DNA of 64,000 bases from UBA11524 sp963642705 (GTDB lineage Bacteria; Bacillota; Clostridia; Christensenellales; Aristaeellaceae): assembly GCA_963642705.1 (NCBI GenBank), contig CAVIHU010000007.1, forward strand, positions 27,398-91,397, given 5' to 3'. This document shows, piece after piece, positions 21,256 to 28,544 of the stretch (position 1 is its first letter; every line of letters starts with the position of its first letter). The notes under the pieces are model-generated. The model saw only the letters and a program-made list of their open reading frames with translations. It ran no database searches and was not told the origin of the DNA. Both the position numbers and the translations under genes were made by a program.

Positions 21256-21770
21256 TACGCTTCCTCCTTCCCCAGCAAGGCACGGATTCGGTCACGCAGC
21301 ACAGCGGCGCGCTCATAATCCTCGGCAGTTACTGCCTGCTGGAGCTGCCGTGTCAGCTCATCCTGCTCATAGCGGGTGCGCTGTTCTGTTTCGGATTGCA
21401 GCGGCTTCCTGCCGGCGTGCTGCGTGCGCCCGTGAATCTGCAGCAGCATCGGCTGAAGCTGCGCTGCGAACGCCTGATAGCATCCCGGGCAGCCGAGACG
21501 CCCCGTCTTGACAAAGCGGCTGAGCGTCATGCGGCAGCGAGGGCAGGAAATGTCCGGCTGATTGTCCTCGACGCGTTCGCCATCCTCCGGCTCGCCGCGG
21601 TTGATTGCATTGAGAATCGCATTCAGCAGCTTCTGCATGTTGCCGCTGGCGATGTTCATATTCATTTTTGCCATACAGTCCGCGCAGAGATGCCGCTGCG
21701 TCACGGCTTCTCCCATCATGACGGAAATCGTATAGCTTGCTTCATTCTGATGGCATTCTTCGCAAAGCAT
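21255..21770 (-). CDS. mcsA: Activator of protein arginine kinase McsA
   Basis: 171 residues. Zinc-binding CxxC pairs: CEEC and CADC near the N-terminus, CPRC and CPGC in the middle. The C-terminus has a UVR motif (QLQQAVTAEDYERAAVLRDRIRAL). McsA activates McsB kinase. It lies between ctsR (23 bases upstream) and mcsB (overlapping stop/start). Confidence 0.95.
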   Translation of the reverse strand: MLCEECHQNEASYTISVMMGEAVTQRHLCADCMAKMNMNIASGNMQKLLNAILNAINRGEPEDGERVEDNQPDISCPRCRMTLSRFVKTGRLGCPGCYQAFAAQLQPMLLQIHGRTQHAGRKPLQSETEQRTRYEQDELTRQLQQAVTAEDYERAAVLRDRIRALLGKEEA

Positions 21771-21793
21771 GGTGGTGAATCCCTCCCTTATGC

Positions 21794-22264
21794 TTACGTC
21801 CTGTTTTGTCTGGCAATGCTTGCCAGCATTGATTTGAAAATTCGGGCGCGCTGGGCGTTCTTCATATTGTCCGGAATCGGCAGGGAAAGCGCCTGATTGC
21901 TCATGGCCGCACGCATCAGCAAGGCTTCCTGCGGACTGACCAGCTTCTGCTCCTGCAGCTGCTGGACAAGCCGAGAAGATTCCTCTTCGCCGATAGCATC
22001 GCCGATGCGTTCGTTAATCAGGTACATCAGCTGCTGCGAGCCGTTCTGCACGACACGCACAATACGGATATAGCCGCCGCCTCCCCGGCGCGATTCGATC
22101 AGATAGCCGTGGTCGGGCGAAAAGCGCGTCGCGAGCACATAATTAATTTGGCTCGGCGCACAGCCGAAATATTCCGCCAGCTCATTACGCTTCAGCTCCA
22201 CCTCCGGTTCGTTTTCTTCCAGAAGGGTCTTGATGAACCCCTCAATCGAGTCACTTAGTCGCAT
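21794..22264 (-). CDS. ctsR: Class III stress-gene repressor CtsR
   Basis: 156 residues, standard length. Winged-helix repressor with the arginine-glycine wing ESRRGGGGYIRIVRV that enters the DNA minor groove; N-terminal helix-turn-helix around ELAEYFGCAPSQINYVLATRF. First gene of its operon; its operator overlaps the predicted transcription start, giving autoregulation as in Bacillus and Lactobacillales. Confidence 0.97.
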   Translation of the reverse strand: MRLSDSIEGFIKTLLEENEPEVELKRNELAEYFGCAPSQINYVLATRFSPDHGYLIESRRGGGGYIRIVRVVQNGSQQLMYLINERIGDAIGEEESSRLVQQLQEQKLVSPQEALLMRAAMSNQALSLPIPDNMKNAQRARIFKSMLASIARQNRT

Positions 22265-22280
22265 GATGATCGCCTCAATT

Positions 22281-22297
22281 TCTGACTTTCTTTGACC
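22281..22297 (-). promoter_or_regulatory. CtsR operator
   Basis: On the minus strand GGTCAAA-GAA-AGTCAGA: a tandem heptamer that matches the CtsR consensus (R)GTCAAA-N3-(R)GTCAAA except for one base in the second repeat. It lies just downstream of the -10 box, over the predicted transcription start. Confidence 0.85.
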
Positions 22298-22304
22298 ATA
22301 AACC

Positions 22305-22332
22305 AGTATATCATTTTTTAAAAAAAATGCAA
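22305..22332 (-). promoter_or_regulatory. Promoter of the ctsR operon
   Basis: Minus strand TTGCAT (22327-22332), 16-base spacer, TATACT (22305-22310). The -35 box lies inside the terminator hairpin of the preceding operon. Confidence 0.7.
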
Positions 22333-22353
22333 GCCTAATTTTTGCATGCTTGC
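22318..22353 (-). terminator. Probable terminator of the aroK-serine hydrolase operon
   Basis: Minus-strand GCAAGC (22348-22353) pairs with GCTTGC (22329-22334), followed by a T-rich run (22318-22327). The stem is short; its descending arm overlaps the ctsR -35 box. Confidence 0.55.
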
Positions 22354-22360
22354 GCGAGCC

Positions 22361-23557
22361 TCATGCCCATGGCGTTCCTGCTTTGTGCCAGACCGGTAGT
22401 GAAAGCGTGTCCATCACAGCACGATGGAAGTGTTCATCCTTCTGGTGCACGTAGTTCACCGAGGAATACACTTTCGTCCCGTCCGGCCAATCGACGGCTC
22501 CCTGACCATCCGGCGCGAGACCGTAATCCGCATGGCATTTGCCTTCCTCCGGCAGCAGCACGGTCAGGCGGTTCAATACGCGGTTGCCAAGAAAGAGTGT
22601 GAACACGCCCGTGCCGATGTCGATGGACATGTGGTGACCCGTAAAGCCGGCAAGCCCGATGGCCTCATCGCTCTCGTAGATGGGAATTTCACTGAAATAC
22701 TGCATCGGATGCTTCACATAGCAAAGAGCGCCGAGATACTGCTGATAGGTGCCGTCGGCGCGGCGACAGCCTGTCCGGTTGCGCGCCATTTCCCGCATGG
22801 TTGTTCTGCTGACGACCTTCTCCTGCAGCACCCCCTGACAGAACCGTACCAGGTCGCGCCGTGTCGAAAACAGCCCTGCATGACCAGCGCAGGCAGGGTA
22901 GAGCCGCGCCGCCTTCGGGTCGTGCGGCATACCGGGGGACGGTTCTGTCCGGACAATGTATTTGCCGCGCTCGATGCGGTGCTCACCCCTGTATGAAACG
23001 CAGTCAGCAAGTCGTTCGGCCGGCACCTGCAGATATGTTTCCTTCATGCCGAGCGGCGTTAATATGCGGCGTTGCAGGGCGGTGCTGTAATCCTCCTTCG
23101 CGGCGGATTCAATAATGCGGCTCATGACCATGGCGTGAATGTCCGAATAGGCGCGTCCTCTGATTGCACCGGGCTGAACGGCGTAGAGCTGCCGCCATGC
23201 CTGCGCTGCCGACGGCTGTGCATCGATTCTTTCCGGCGTTGTCAGGGCAATTTCAAACCCCAGCACCTGCGCGACGGAAACGCTGCCGAGATTCCGGAAT
23301 TCCGGCGCATACTCTGCCACAGGGCGCGACAGATCCAGCAATCCCTCCTCGCACAGGCGCATTGTCAGCATGCCTGTGAACAGCTTTGTCAGGCTTGCCA
23401 GGTCAAACACGGCATTCTCTGTAAGCGCCCTGCCGGCTTCGTCCATCACGCCGCCGCTTTCATGAACGCAAAATCCTGCCCCTCCGCAGCTGACGGACAG
23501 GCAGGACATAATATGCGTTTCTTCCGTGAAAAAACGAACAGTATCCTGTAAGATCAT
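22361..23557 (-). CDS. Serine hydrolase, beta-lactamase/penicillin-binding-protein fold
   Basis: 398 residues. Class C beta-lactamase-like: the SxxK motif is SLTK (in FDLASLTKLFTGML), the second motif is YSD (in GRAYSDIHAMVMSRIIE, Tyr in place), and a GHHMSIDIGTG segment near the C-terminus resembles the third motif region. No signal peptide, so it should be cytoplasmic; many such proteins are esterases or peptidases rather than lactamases. ATG 23557 has GAGGAAG upstream. It is the last gene of a four-gene operon with chorismate mutase, aroK and an amino-acid kinase, but a link to aromatic synthesis is not evident. Confidence 0.82.
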   Translation of the reverse strand: MILQDTVRFFTEETHIMSCLSVSCGGAGFCVHESGGVMDEAGRALTENAVFDLASLTKLFTGMLTMRLCEEGLLDLSRPVAEYAPEFRNLGSVSVAQVLGFEIALTTPERIDAQPSAAQAWRQLYAVQPGAIRGRAYSDIHAMVMSRIIESAAKEDYSTALQRRILTPLGMKETYLQVPAERLADCVSYRGEHRIERGKYIVRTEPSPGMPHDPKAARLYPACAGHAGLFSTRRDLVRFCQGVLQEKVVSRTTMREMARNRTGCRRADGTYQQYLGALCYVKHPMQYFSEIPIYESDEAIGLAGFTGHHMSIDIGTGVFTLFLGNRVLNRLTVLLPEEGKCHADYGLAPDGQGAVDWPDGTKVYSSVNYVHQKDEHFHRAVMDTLSLPVWHKAGTPWA

Positions 23558-23577
23558 TTGCTCTTCCTCATGATGAT

Positions 23578-24402
23578 TCAGTACAGCCCAATGCGCGTGC
23601 AGGGAACACGTCCTTCTGTCAGATCGCTGAGGTGATGACGGGCATGACCGATGATGACGGTCGTTCCCTGCCTTGCTGACTTCAACGCGTATTCGAGCTT
23701 TGCCTTTGCACCGTTCGCACCCTCACGCGATGCACCGACGCAGCTCTCCTGCAGCTGACGGATTTTCTCCTCAAGCGCCTCGGGCGTTGCCGCTGTCACC
23801 TCGCGGACAAGCGTCGATGCATCCTTGGGGTCGCGGTAGATACCCTCGGTAGACGTCATCAGCACAAGCATGCGCGCCTGCACGAGATTCGCGATGACCG
23901 CCGCTGTTTCATCATTATCGACACACTCGACGACCTGATTGCCGTTTTTGCGGCGGATGGCAAGTTCCATCTTGCGGTTTTCCTCATCGCTGACAGGGTC
24001 GTTGTAGTTGACAATCGGAATCGTCTTCTGCTGCGCGGCGCGAATCAGCAGATGCCGGATGTGCTCGCGCTTCTCCGGATCGTTGAAATGCGTATGTTCT
24101 ACCAGCAGCTGCCGCACGCCGTACTCCTGTCGGATGAACTGACGGTAATTCTGCATCAGGATGCTCTGCCCCTGTGCGGCGTAATCCGCCTTGACCTCGT
24201 CATCTGTGCCGCACAGCTCGCAGCCGGTGCGCTTGATGTAATCCAGCCGCCCGATTTCGGTTGCGCCGGATGTCACCCAGATCATGCCGGGCTTCAGCTC
24301 CGCACCCAGCCGCGAAAAGATATTGTAGTCAATGTCCTGATCTTCTTTGCGGATCAGCGCCATCGAACCGATTTTGCCCACAAGCTCAAACTGGTATTTC
24401 AC
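23578..24402 (-). CDS. Amino-acid kinase family protein, glutamate 5-kinase-like
   Basis: 274 residues from a GTG start preceded by GGAGGATATCAGGC. The fold is that of the amino-acid kinase family: VGKIGSMALIR (phosphate-binding Lys), VTSGATEIG, AAQGQSILMQNYRQF, PIVNYNDPVS and NDETAAVIANLVQARMLVLMTSTEGIY. The order and spacing are closest to the kinase domain of glutamate 5-kinase (ProB), but the usual start of ProB is altered, the C-terminal PUA domain is absent, and no proA is adjacent. It could act on another carboxylate or carbamate. It lies between aroK (35 bases) and a serine hydrolase (20 bases). Confidence 0.75.
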   Translation of the reverse strand: MKYQFELVGKIGSMALIRKEDQDIDYNIFSRLGAELKPGMIWVTSGATEIGRLDYIKRTGCELCGTDDEVKADYAAQGQSILMQNYRQFIRQEYGVRQLLVEHTHFNDPEKREHIRHLLIRAAQQKTIPIVNYNDPVSDEENRKMELAIRRKNGNQVVECVDNDETAAVIANLVQARMLVLMTSTEGIYRDPKDASTLVREVTAATPEALEEKIRQLQESCVGASREGANGAKAKLEYALKSARQGTTVIIGHARHHLSDLTEGRVPCTRIGLY

Positions 24403-24437
24403 GCCTGATATCCTCCGATAACAGTTTTATGATTGCG

Positions 24438-24977
24438 TCAGCGCTTATCTTCGGCAACGTCCGAAATGTTGAACAGGTTCGTAATCAGCTTCTGCAGACC
24501 GAACATGCCGGCCTGATAGCCATGGCTGTTGTCCAGCGTTACGTCCGCGGCACGGCGGTAGATATCGATGCGCTCGTGATAAAGCCGTTCCACCTCGCCC
24601 AGACCTTTTTGCGCCAGCAGCGGACGGCGGTTCAGCTTGATGTCCCCCATGATTTCCTCCAGCGGACGGTTAATGAGCACGAGCACGCCCGAATTGCGCA
24701 TGATGGCCAGATTGATATCGCGCAGGACAAGTCCGCCCCCGGTGGATACGATGCTGCCCTGCTCACGCGTCAGCTCAATGAGCATGTTCGTTTCGGCATT
24801 GCGGAACGCCTGCTCGCCGTATTGCGCGAAGATGTCGGTCGTTGAGCAGCCAATAGACTGCTCAATGCGCTGGTCGATGTCGATAAAGGGCAGACCGAGG
24901 TTGTTCGCGACACGCCGCCCAAGCGAGCTTTTGCCGCTGCCCGGCATTCCGATGATGTATACATGACGGTTAAGCAT
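24438..24977 (-). CDS. aroK: Shikimate kinase
   Basis: 179 residues starting at ATG 24977, which overlaps the end of the chorismate mutase gene by 8 bases. Walker A GMPGSGKSS at residues 10-18, shikimate-binding DIDQRIE (near 33) and GGGLVLRD (near 80), lid region with RPLL. Phosphorylates shikimate in aromatic amino-acid synthesis. A frame open further upstream belongs to another gene's antisense and lacks these motifs. Confidence 0.93.
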   Translation of the reverse strand: MLNRHVYIIGMPGSGKSSLGRRVANNLGLPFIDIDQRIEQSIGCSTTDIFAQYGEQAFRNAETNMLIELTREQGSIVSTGGGLVLRDINLAIMRNSGVLVLINRPLEEIMGDIKLNRRPLLAQKGLGEVERLYHERIDIYRRAADVTLDNSHGYQAGMFGLQKLITNLFNISDVAEDKR

Positions 24978-25257
24978 GATGCGCCTCCCGAAGCAGCATC
25001 TCCTGCTCGCCGCGGCTCTGCGCCATGATTTCGCGGTACAGGGCACGTGTCGCATCCGCAAAGTCAGGATTATTGAGCATTTCTGCGCGGCTCCTGAGCA
25101 CAGCCTCCTCTCGGCTCGCGTCAAGCACCGGCTTGCCCATTGCCAGCTTGACCTGCGCCACCTCCCTGCTCAGCATCATCCGGCGTTCATACAGCGCGAC
25201 GATCTGCCGGTCAATCTCATCCAGCTCCTGCCGAATCTCCGCAAGCTCCCGCATCAT
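24970..25257 (-). CDS. Chorismate mutase, AroQ class
   Basis: 95 residues, the normal monofunctional AroH/AroQ alpha-helical size. IRQELDEIDRQIVALYERRMML is the hallmark first helix (split here only for reference: Arg 9, Asp 16, Arg 29 region), and the later KPVLDASREEAVL and a C-terminal helix complete the active site. Converts chorismate to prephenate. ATG 25257 was chosen because AAGGAAGGG lies just ahead; an earlier ATG (25281) is possible. First gene of the operon, overlapping aroK. Confidence 0.88.
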   Translation of the reverse strand: MMRELAEIRQELDEIDRQIVALYERRMMLSREVAQVKLAMGKPVLDASREEAVLRSRAEMLNNPDFADATRALYREIMAQSRGEQEMLLREAHHA

Positions 25258-25301
25258 TTTGCCCTTCCTTGCTGACAGCACATGCTGCCTGATATAACAT
25301 C

Positions 25302-25330
25302 ATTATAGCGTATTATGCGCCTGTTCGCAA
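25302..25330 (-). promoter_or_regulatory. Promoter of the chorismate mutase-aroK operon
   Basis: Minus strand TTGCGA (25325-25330), 17-base spacer, TATAAT (25302-25307), 45 bases from the first start codon. Confidence 0.8.
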
Positions 25331-25361
25331 GCGTATTTTTCCGGTGAACCGTGATTTCGTT

Positions 25362-25511
25362 TCACTCCTGCGAGCTGCAAAAGCCTCTTCTTTCCCTATG
25401 AAAATCGGGCTTGAACGTTTTGACGAACATGAAAGGATACGTCAGCAAGGCAACAAGCGCCCCATCCTTTGAAAAATCCTGAATCAGATATCTTCCGATT
25501 GCAAATATCAT
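25362..25511 (-). pseudogene. Possible gene remnant or short ORF of 49 codons
   Basis: A minus-strand frame starting MIFAIGRYLIQDFS and containing ALVALLTYPFMFVKTFKPDF reads like the end of a membrane protein. It has no ribosome-binding site and overlaps the galM promoter, so it is either a decayed fragment or chance. Nothing else is seen in the 25,331-25,513 stretch. Confidence 0.2.
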
Positions 25512-25513
25512 GC

Positions 25514-25550
25514 TTGCGAATTTGCTTTCGGTGATGTACAATAATCACCG
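25514..25550 (+). promoter_or_regulatory. galM promoter with an inverted repeat over the -10 box
   Basis: TTGCGA (25514-25519), 17-base spacer, TACAAT (25537-25542). The arms CGGTGAT (25529-25535) and ATCACCG (25544-25550) flank the -10 box with an 8-base gap and could be an operator. Confidence 0.6.
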
Positions 25551-25599
25551 GAAGCATTGCGCATTGTTAGAATGCGGCTGATTGAGGAGGATGCTATCG

Positions 25600-26661
25600 A
25601 TGTCAATCACAACAAAGCTGTTCGGAAAGACGAAAGCAGGGCAAAATGTGACGATGTACACGCTTACGAATCATTTGGGCGCGTCCGTGTCCGTGCTTGA
25701 TTTGGGCGCCATCGTGACGAATATCATTGTGCCGGACAAGAACGGCAAGCTTGATGACGTGGCGCTTGGTTTCGACACATTGGATAAGTACGAGGGCGGT
25801 CACGGCTCCATGGGCGATACCATCGGGCGCTTTGCGAACCGTATCGGCGGCGCATCGTTCACGCTGGACGGCGAGACGTATCACCTGTATGCCAACGACG
25901 GCGTGAATTGCCTGCACGGCGGCAAGGAGGGCTTCCAGAAGAAAATCTGGCAGGCTGATCCTACGCTCGGCGAGCATAGCGATTCGGTGCGCTTCCGCTA
26001 TGTCTCCGTAGATATGGAGGAGAATTTCCCCGGCAATCTGACGGCAGATGTGACCATCAGCTGGGATGATGACTGCAACCTGACGTTCCGCTATCAGGCA
26101 ACGACGGATAAGGCGACCGTCATCAACATGACGAATCACACGTATTTCAACCTCGCCGGACATGACCACGGCACGGTGCGCGACCATGAGGTGTATGTGG
26201 ACAGCGATGTCGTGACGGATGTCGACAGTGGTCTGATTCCGACGGGCGCTTATCTGCCGGTCAGCTTGACGCCGCTTGACCTGCGCGAGGGGATGCTCAT
26301 CGGCGATGGGCTTGATCGCATGAATGAATCCGTCCCGATGATGTATGCAAAGGGCTATGACTGCAATTATGTCCTGCGCAAGGGCAGTGCGATGGGGTTG
26401 GGCGCATGCGTGCACCACGAGGAATCCGGCAGGACGATGGAGGTCATCACCGATCAGCCGGGTGTGCAGCTCTATACCGCCTGCACGACGGATTACGAGG
26501 GCGGTAAGGGCGGCATGCATTATCTGCCGTATTCCGGTCTGTGCCTTGAAACGCAGCATTATCCGGATTCGCCCAATCACCCGAATTTCCCGACGACGGT
26601 GCTTCGTCCGGGCGAAATCTATGACACGACCACGATTTACGCCTTCCGCGTGGATGCGTAA
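25600..26661 (+). CDS. galM: Galactose mutarotase (aldose 1-epimerase)
   Basis: 353 residues. Interconverts alpha and beta anomers of hexoses. Family motifs: GRFANRIGGASFTLDGE (Arg in the active site), LHGGKEGFQKKIW (His), MTNHTYFNLAGH (catalytic His near residue 182) and the late Glu in YSGLCLETQHYPDSPN. Start ATG 25600 has GAGGAGG nine bases upstream; an in-frame ATG closer to that site leaves no spacing. No galK, galT or transporter is adjacent. Confidence 0.94.
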   Translation: MSITTKLFGKTKAGQNVTMYTLTNHLGASVSVLDLGAIVTNIIVPDKNGKLDDVALGFDTLDKYEGGHGSMGDTIGRFANRIGGASFTLDGETYHLYANDGVNCLHGGKEGFQKKIWQADPTLGEHSDSVRFRYVSVDMEENFPGNLTADVTISWDDDCNLTFRYQATTDKATVINMTNHTYFNLAGHDHGTVRDHEVYVDSDVVTDVDSGLIPTGAYLPVSLTPLDLREGMLIGDGLDRMNESVPMMYAKGYDCNYVLRKGSAMGLGACVHHEESGRTMEVITDQPGVQLYTACTTDYEGGKGGMHYLPYSGLCLETQHYPDSPNHPNFPTTVLRPGEIYDTTTIYAFRVDA

Positions 26662-26675
26662 TCAATCGAAAAGAC

Positions 26676-26719
26676 GCTGTGCAGTCGGCTGAAAGGCCTG
26701 GCTGCACAGCCTTTTTTGG
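26676..26719 (+). terminator. Terminator after galM
   Basis: GCTGTGCAG (26676-26684) pairs with CTGCACAGC (26702-26710), followed by six T. Confidence 0.88.
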
Positions 26720-26770
26720 CTGCGGAGAGCACAAACTGTGCCCTTTTTTTGTTTTTTCTGGTGATAGCAG

Positions 26771-26799
26771 TTGTGTTCTGCCTTGCGCTGTGCTACACT
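26771..26799 (+). promoter_or_regulatory. Promoter of the esterase-ATP-grasp operon
   Basis: TTGTGT (26771-26776), 17-base spacer, TACACT (26794-26799); transcription should start near 26806, leaving a 180-base leader before the first gene. Confidence 0.7.
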
Positions 26800-26805
26800 G
26801 TCAAC

Positions 26806-26979
26806 TGGTCGGAAACGACCTGCGGATTGATCGACAAACCGTAGGTGGCGCTGGAAGACTCGCAAGTCCTTCGACGCTATATCGAAAATCGGCGAGCTTC
26901 TTCGGGACGTTCAAACGGGGCGAAGCCCCTGGTCGGCGATTTTCGCGCGATTTCGTCGGAAATCGCATTGAGAGGAAGC
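26806..26979 (+). ncRNA. Strongly folded leader RNA, candidate cis-regulatory element
   Basis: In sequence order: GGTCG-GAAA-CGACC (26807-26820); a hairpin with GAAG.ACT/AGT.CTTC arms around 26853-26871; a long-range perfect stem CGAAAATCG (26883-26891) with CGATTTTCG (26937-26945) that encloses GGGGC-GAA-GCCCC (26917-26929); and GCGATTTC-GTCG-GAAATCGC (26947-26966) just before the ribosome-binding site. No T-run follows the last hairpin, so control, if any, would be at translation or RNA stability. I do not recognise a known riboswitch consensus. A mobile palindromic repeat is an alternative. Confidence 0.5.
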
Positions 26980-26986
26980 ATGCAGT

Positions 26987-27754
26987 ATGATTGAAAAATG
27001 GAGCACCCAGATTCCGAAGCTGTCGGGGCGGGAGGGACGCACCGTTTATGTTTATGTGCCGGATGAGGCACAGGAGAATCCCGAAGCGCGTTATCCGGTG
27101 CTGTATATGTTCGATGGGCATAATGTTTTTTTTGATTCGGATGCCACGTACGGCAAATGCTGGGGCATGAAGGAGTACCTTGAGGCGGATCACACGCCGC
27201 TGATTGTGGTAGCGGTGGATTGCAACCATTCGCCGAACAACGGTCGCCTGATGGAATATTCGCCGTTCACGTTCGAAGATCCGAAGCTGGGCTACATTCG
27301 CGGACGCGGCAAGACGACGATGGAGTGGTTCGCCTATACGCTCAAGGACATGATCGACGAGAAGTACCCGACGATGCCGGAGCGTGAAACGACATGGATT
27401 GCCGGTTCGAGCATGGGCGGACTGATGAGCCTGTATGCGGTGACAGCCTATAATCACGTATATTCACGCGCGGCCTGCCTGTCGCCGAGCATCTGGTTCG
27501 CAACGCGAAGCCTTGACCGTCTCATCCGCGACGCGCAGCTTGCGCCAGACACGGTCATCTACATGGATTACGGTTCACGTGAAATGGGTCATCACGACAA
27601 TATGCGCAAGCAATACGCTGCCGTGACGAGCCGCCTGCTGGAGAAGAATGTCCTGCTGACGAGCCGCATCGTGCCCAATGGCGACCACTGCGAGGCATGC
27701 TGGGAGGAACAGATTCCGTTCTTCATGCACATTCTGTTTTATAACCGCGATTGA
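26987..27754 (+). CDS. Putative esterase, alpha/beta hydrolase (esterase D type)
   Basis: 255 residues. The nucleophile elbow is GSSMGG (in TTWIAGSSMGGLMSLYA), with VLYMFDGHNVF near residue 40 and a late NGDHCEACWEEQIPFF segment carrying the likely catalytic His. It belongs to the PF00756-type group that includes esterase D, feruloyl esterases and enterochelin esterase. No signal peptide, so cytoplasmic. AGAGGAAG precedes ATG 26987; an out-of-frame ATG at 26980 opens only four codons. First gene of a three-gene operon with a second hydrolase and an ATP-grasp ligase. The substrate is unknown. Confidence 0.83.
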   Translation: MIEKWSTQIPKLSGREGRTVYVYVPDEAQENPEARYPVLYMFDGHNVFFDSDATYGKCWGMKEYLEADHTPLIVVAVDCNHSPNNGRLMEYSPFTFEDPKLGYIRGRGKTTMEWFAYTLKDMIDEKYPTMPERETTWIAGSSMGGLMSLYAVTAYNHVYSRAACLSPSIWFATRSLDRLIRDAQLAPDTVIYMDYGSREMGHHDNMRKQYAAVTSRLLEKNVLLTSRIVPNGDHCEACWEEQIPFFMHILFYNRD

Positions 27755-27768
27755 AGGAAGATTAGCGA

Positions 27769-28515
27769 ATGCAGACATTTTATACGAAATGGCATAGCCC
27801 GTCTGTCGGGCGTGACATGGAAATCAAGGTGTACGGTCATGCCGGAAGACCGGTGTTGTTTATTCCCTGCCAGAACGGACGGTTCTTCGATTTCGAGAAC
27901 TATCATATGACCGATGTGTGGGCATCGTGGATTGATGACGGGCAGTGCACCGTGTTTTCGATTGATACGCTCGATCTTGAGACATATTCTGCCGATTACG
28001 ATGCGCATGACCGCATCCGCCGCCATGAGGCATGGATGAACTATATCGTGCGCGAGGTCGTGCCGTTCATCCAGTCCATGACGAACGATCGAAACGGCTG
28101 GGACGGTCAGCCGGGTATCATTGCCTTCGGGTGCAGTCTCGGCGCGACGCATGCCGCGAACCTCTATTTTCGCTTTCCTGAGATCTTTGACGGGCTGCTG
28201 GCACTCAGCGGTATCTACACGAGCGAATATGGCTTTTCCGGCTGCACGGATGACCTCGTTTATGCCAATTCACCGGTGGACTATCTCGGCGGCATGGCAT
28301 CGGATCATCCGTATATCCGGCTGTACAACGAGCATAAGGCGGTCATCGTGGTCGGTCAGGGCGCGTGGGAAATGCCGGAAAGCACATTTCAACTGCGTGA
28401 TATCTGCCGGCAGAAGGATATCCACGTCTGGTTTGACATCTGGGGATATGATGTCAAGCACGACTGGGACTGGTGGTATCAGCAGGTGGCTTATCATGTG
28501 CCGCACATCCTCTAA
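27769..28515 (+). CDS. Second esterase-like alpha/beta hydrolase
   Basis: 248 residues. The nucleophile elbow is GCSLGA (in AFGCSLGATHAANLYFRFP). A later Asp in WEMPESTFQL... region and His in DVKHDWDWWYQQ could complete the triad. Distantly related to the gene upstream (starts 14 bases after it) but not a recent duplicate. Cytoplasmic. Together with the ATP-grasp gene it suggests a pathway in which a carboxylate is ligated and esters or amides are cleaved; that is inference. Confidence 0.75.
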   Translation: MQTFYTKWHSPSVGRDMEIKVYGHAGRPVLFIPCQNGRFFDFENYHMTDVWASWIDDGQCTVFSIDTLDLETYSADYDAHDRIRRHEAWMNYIVREVVPFIQSMTNDRNGWDGQPGIIAFGCSLGATHAANLYFRFPEIFDGLLALSGIYTSEYGFSGCTDDLVYANSPVDYLGGMASDHPYIRLYNEHKAVIVVGQGAWEMPESTFQLRDICRQKDIHVWFDIWGYDVKHDWDWWYQQVAYHVPHIL

Positions 28516-28544
28516 GCATACGAAGAGAAAAGGATTGAAGAAGC

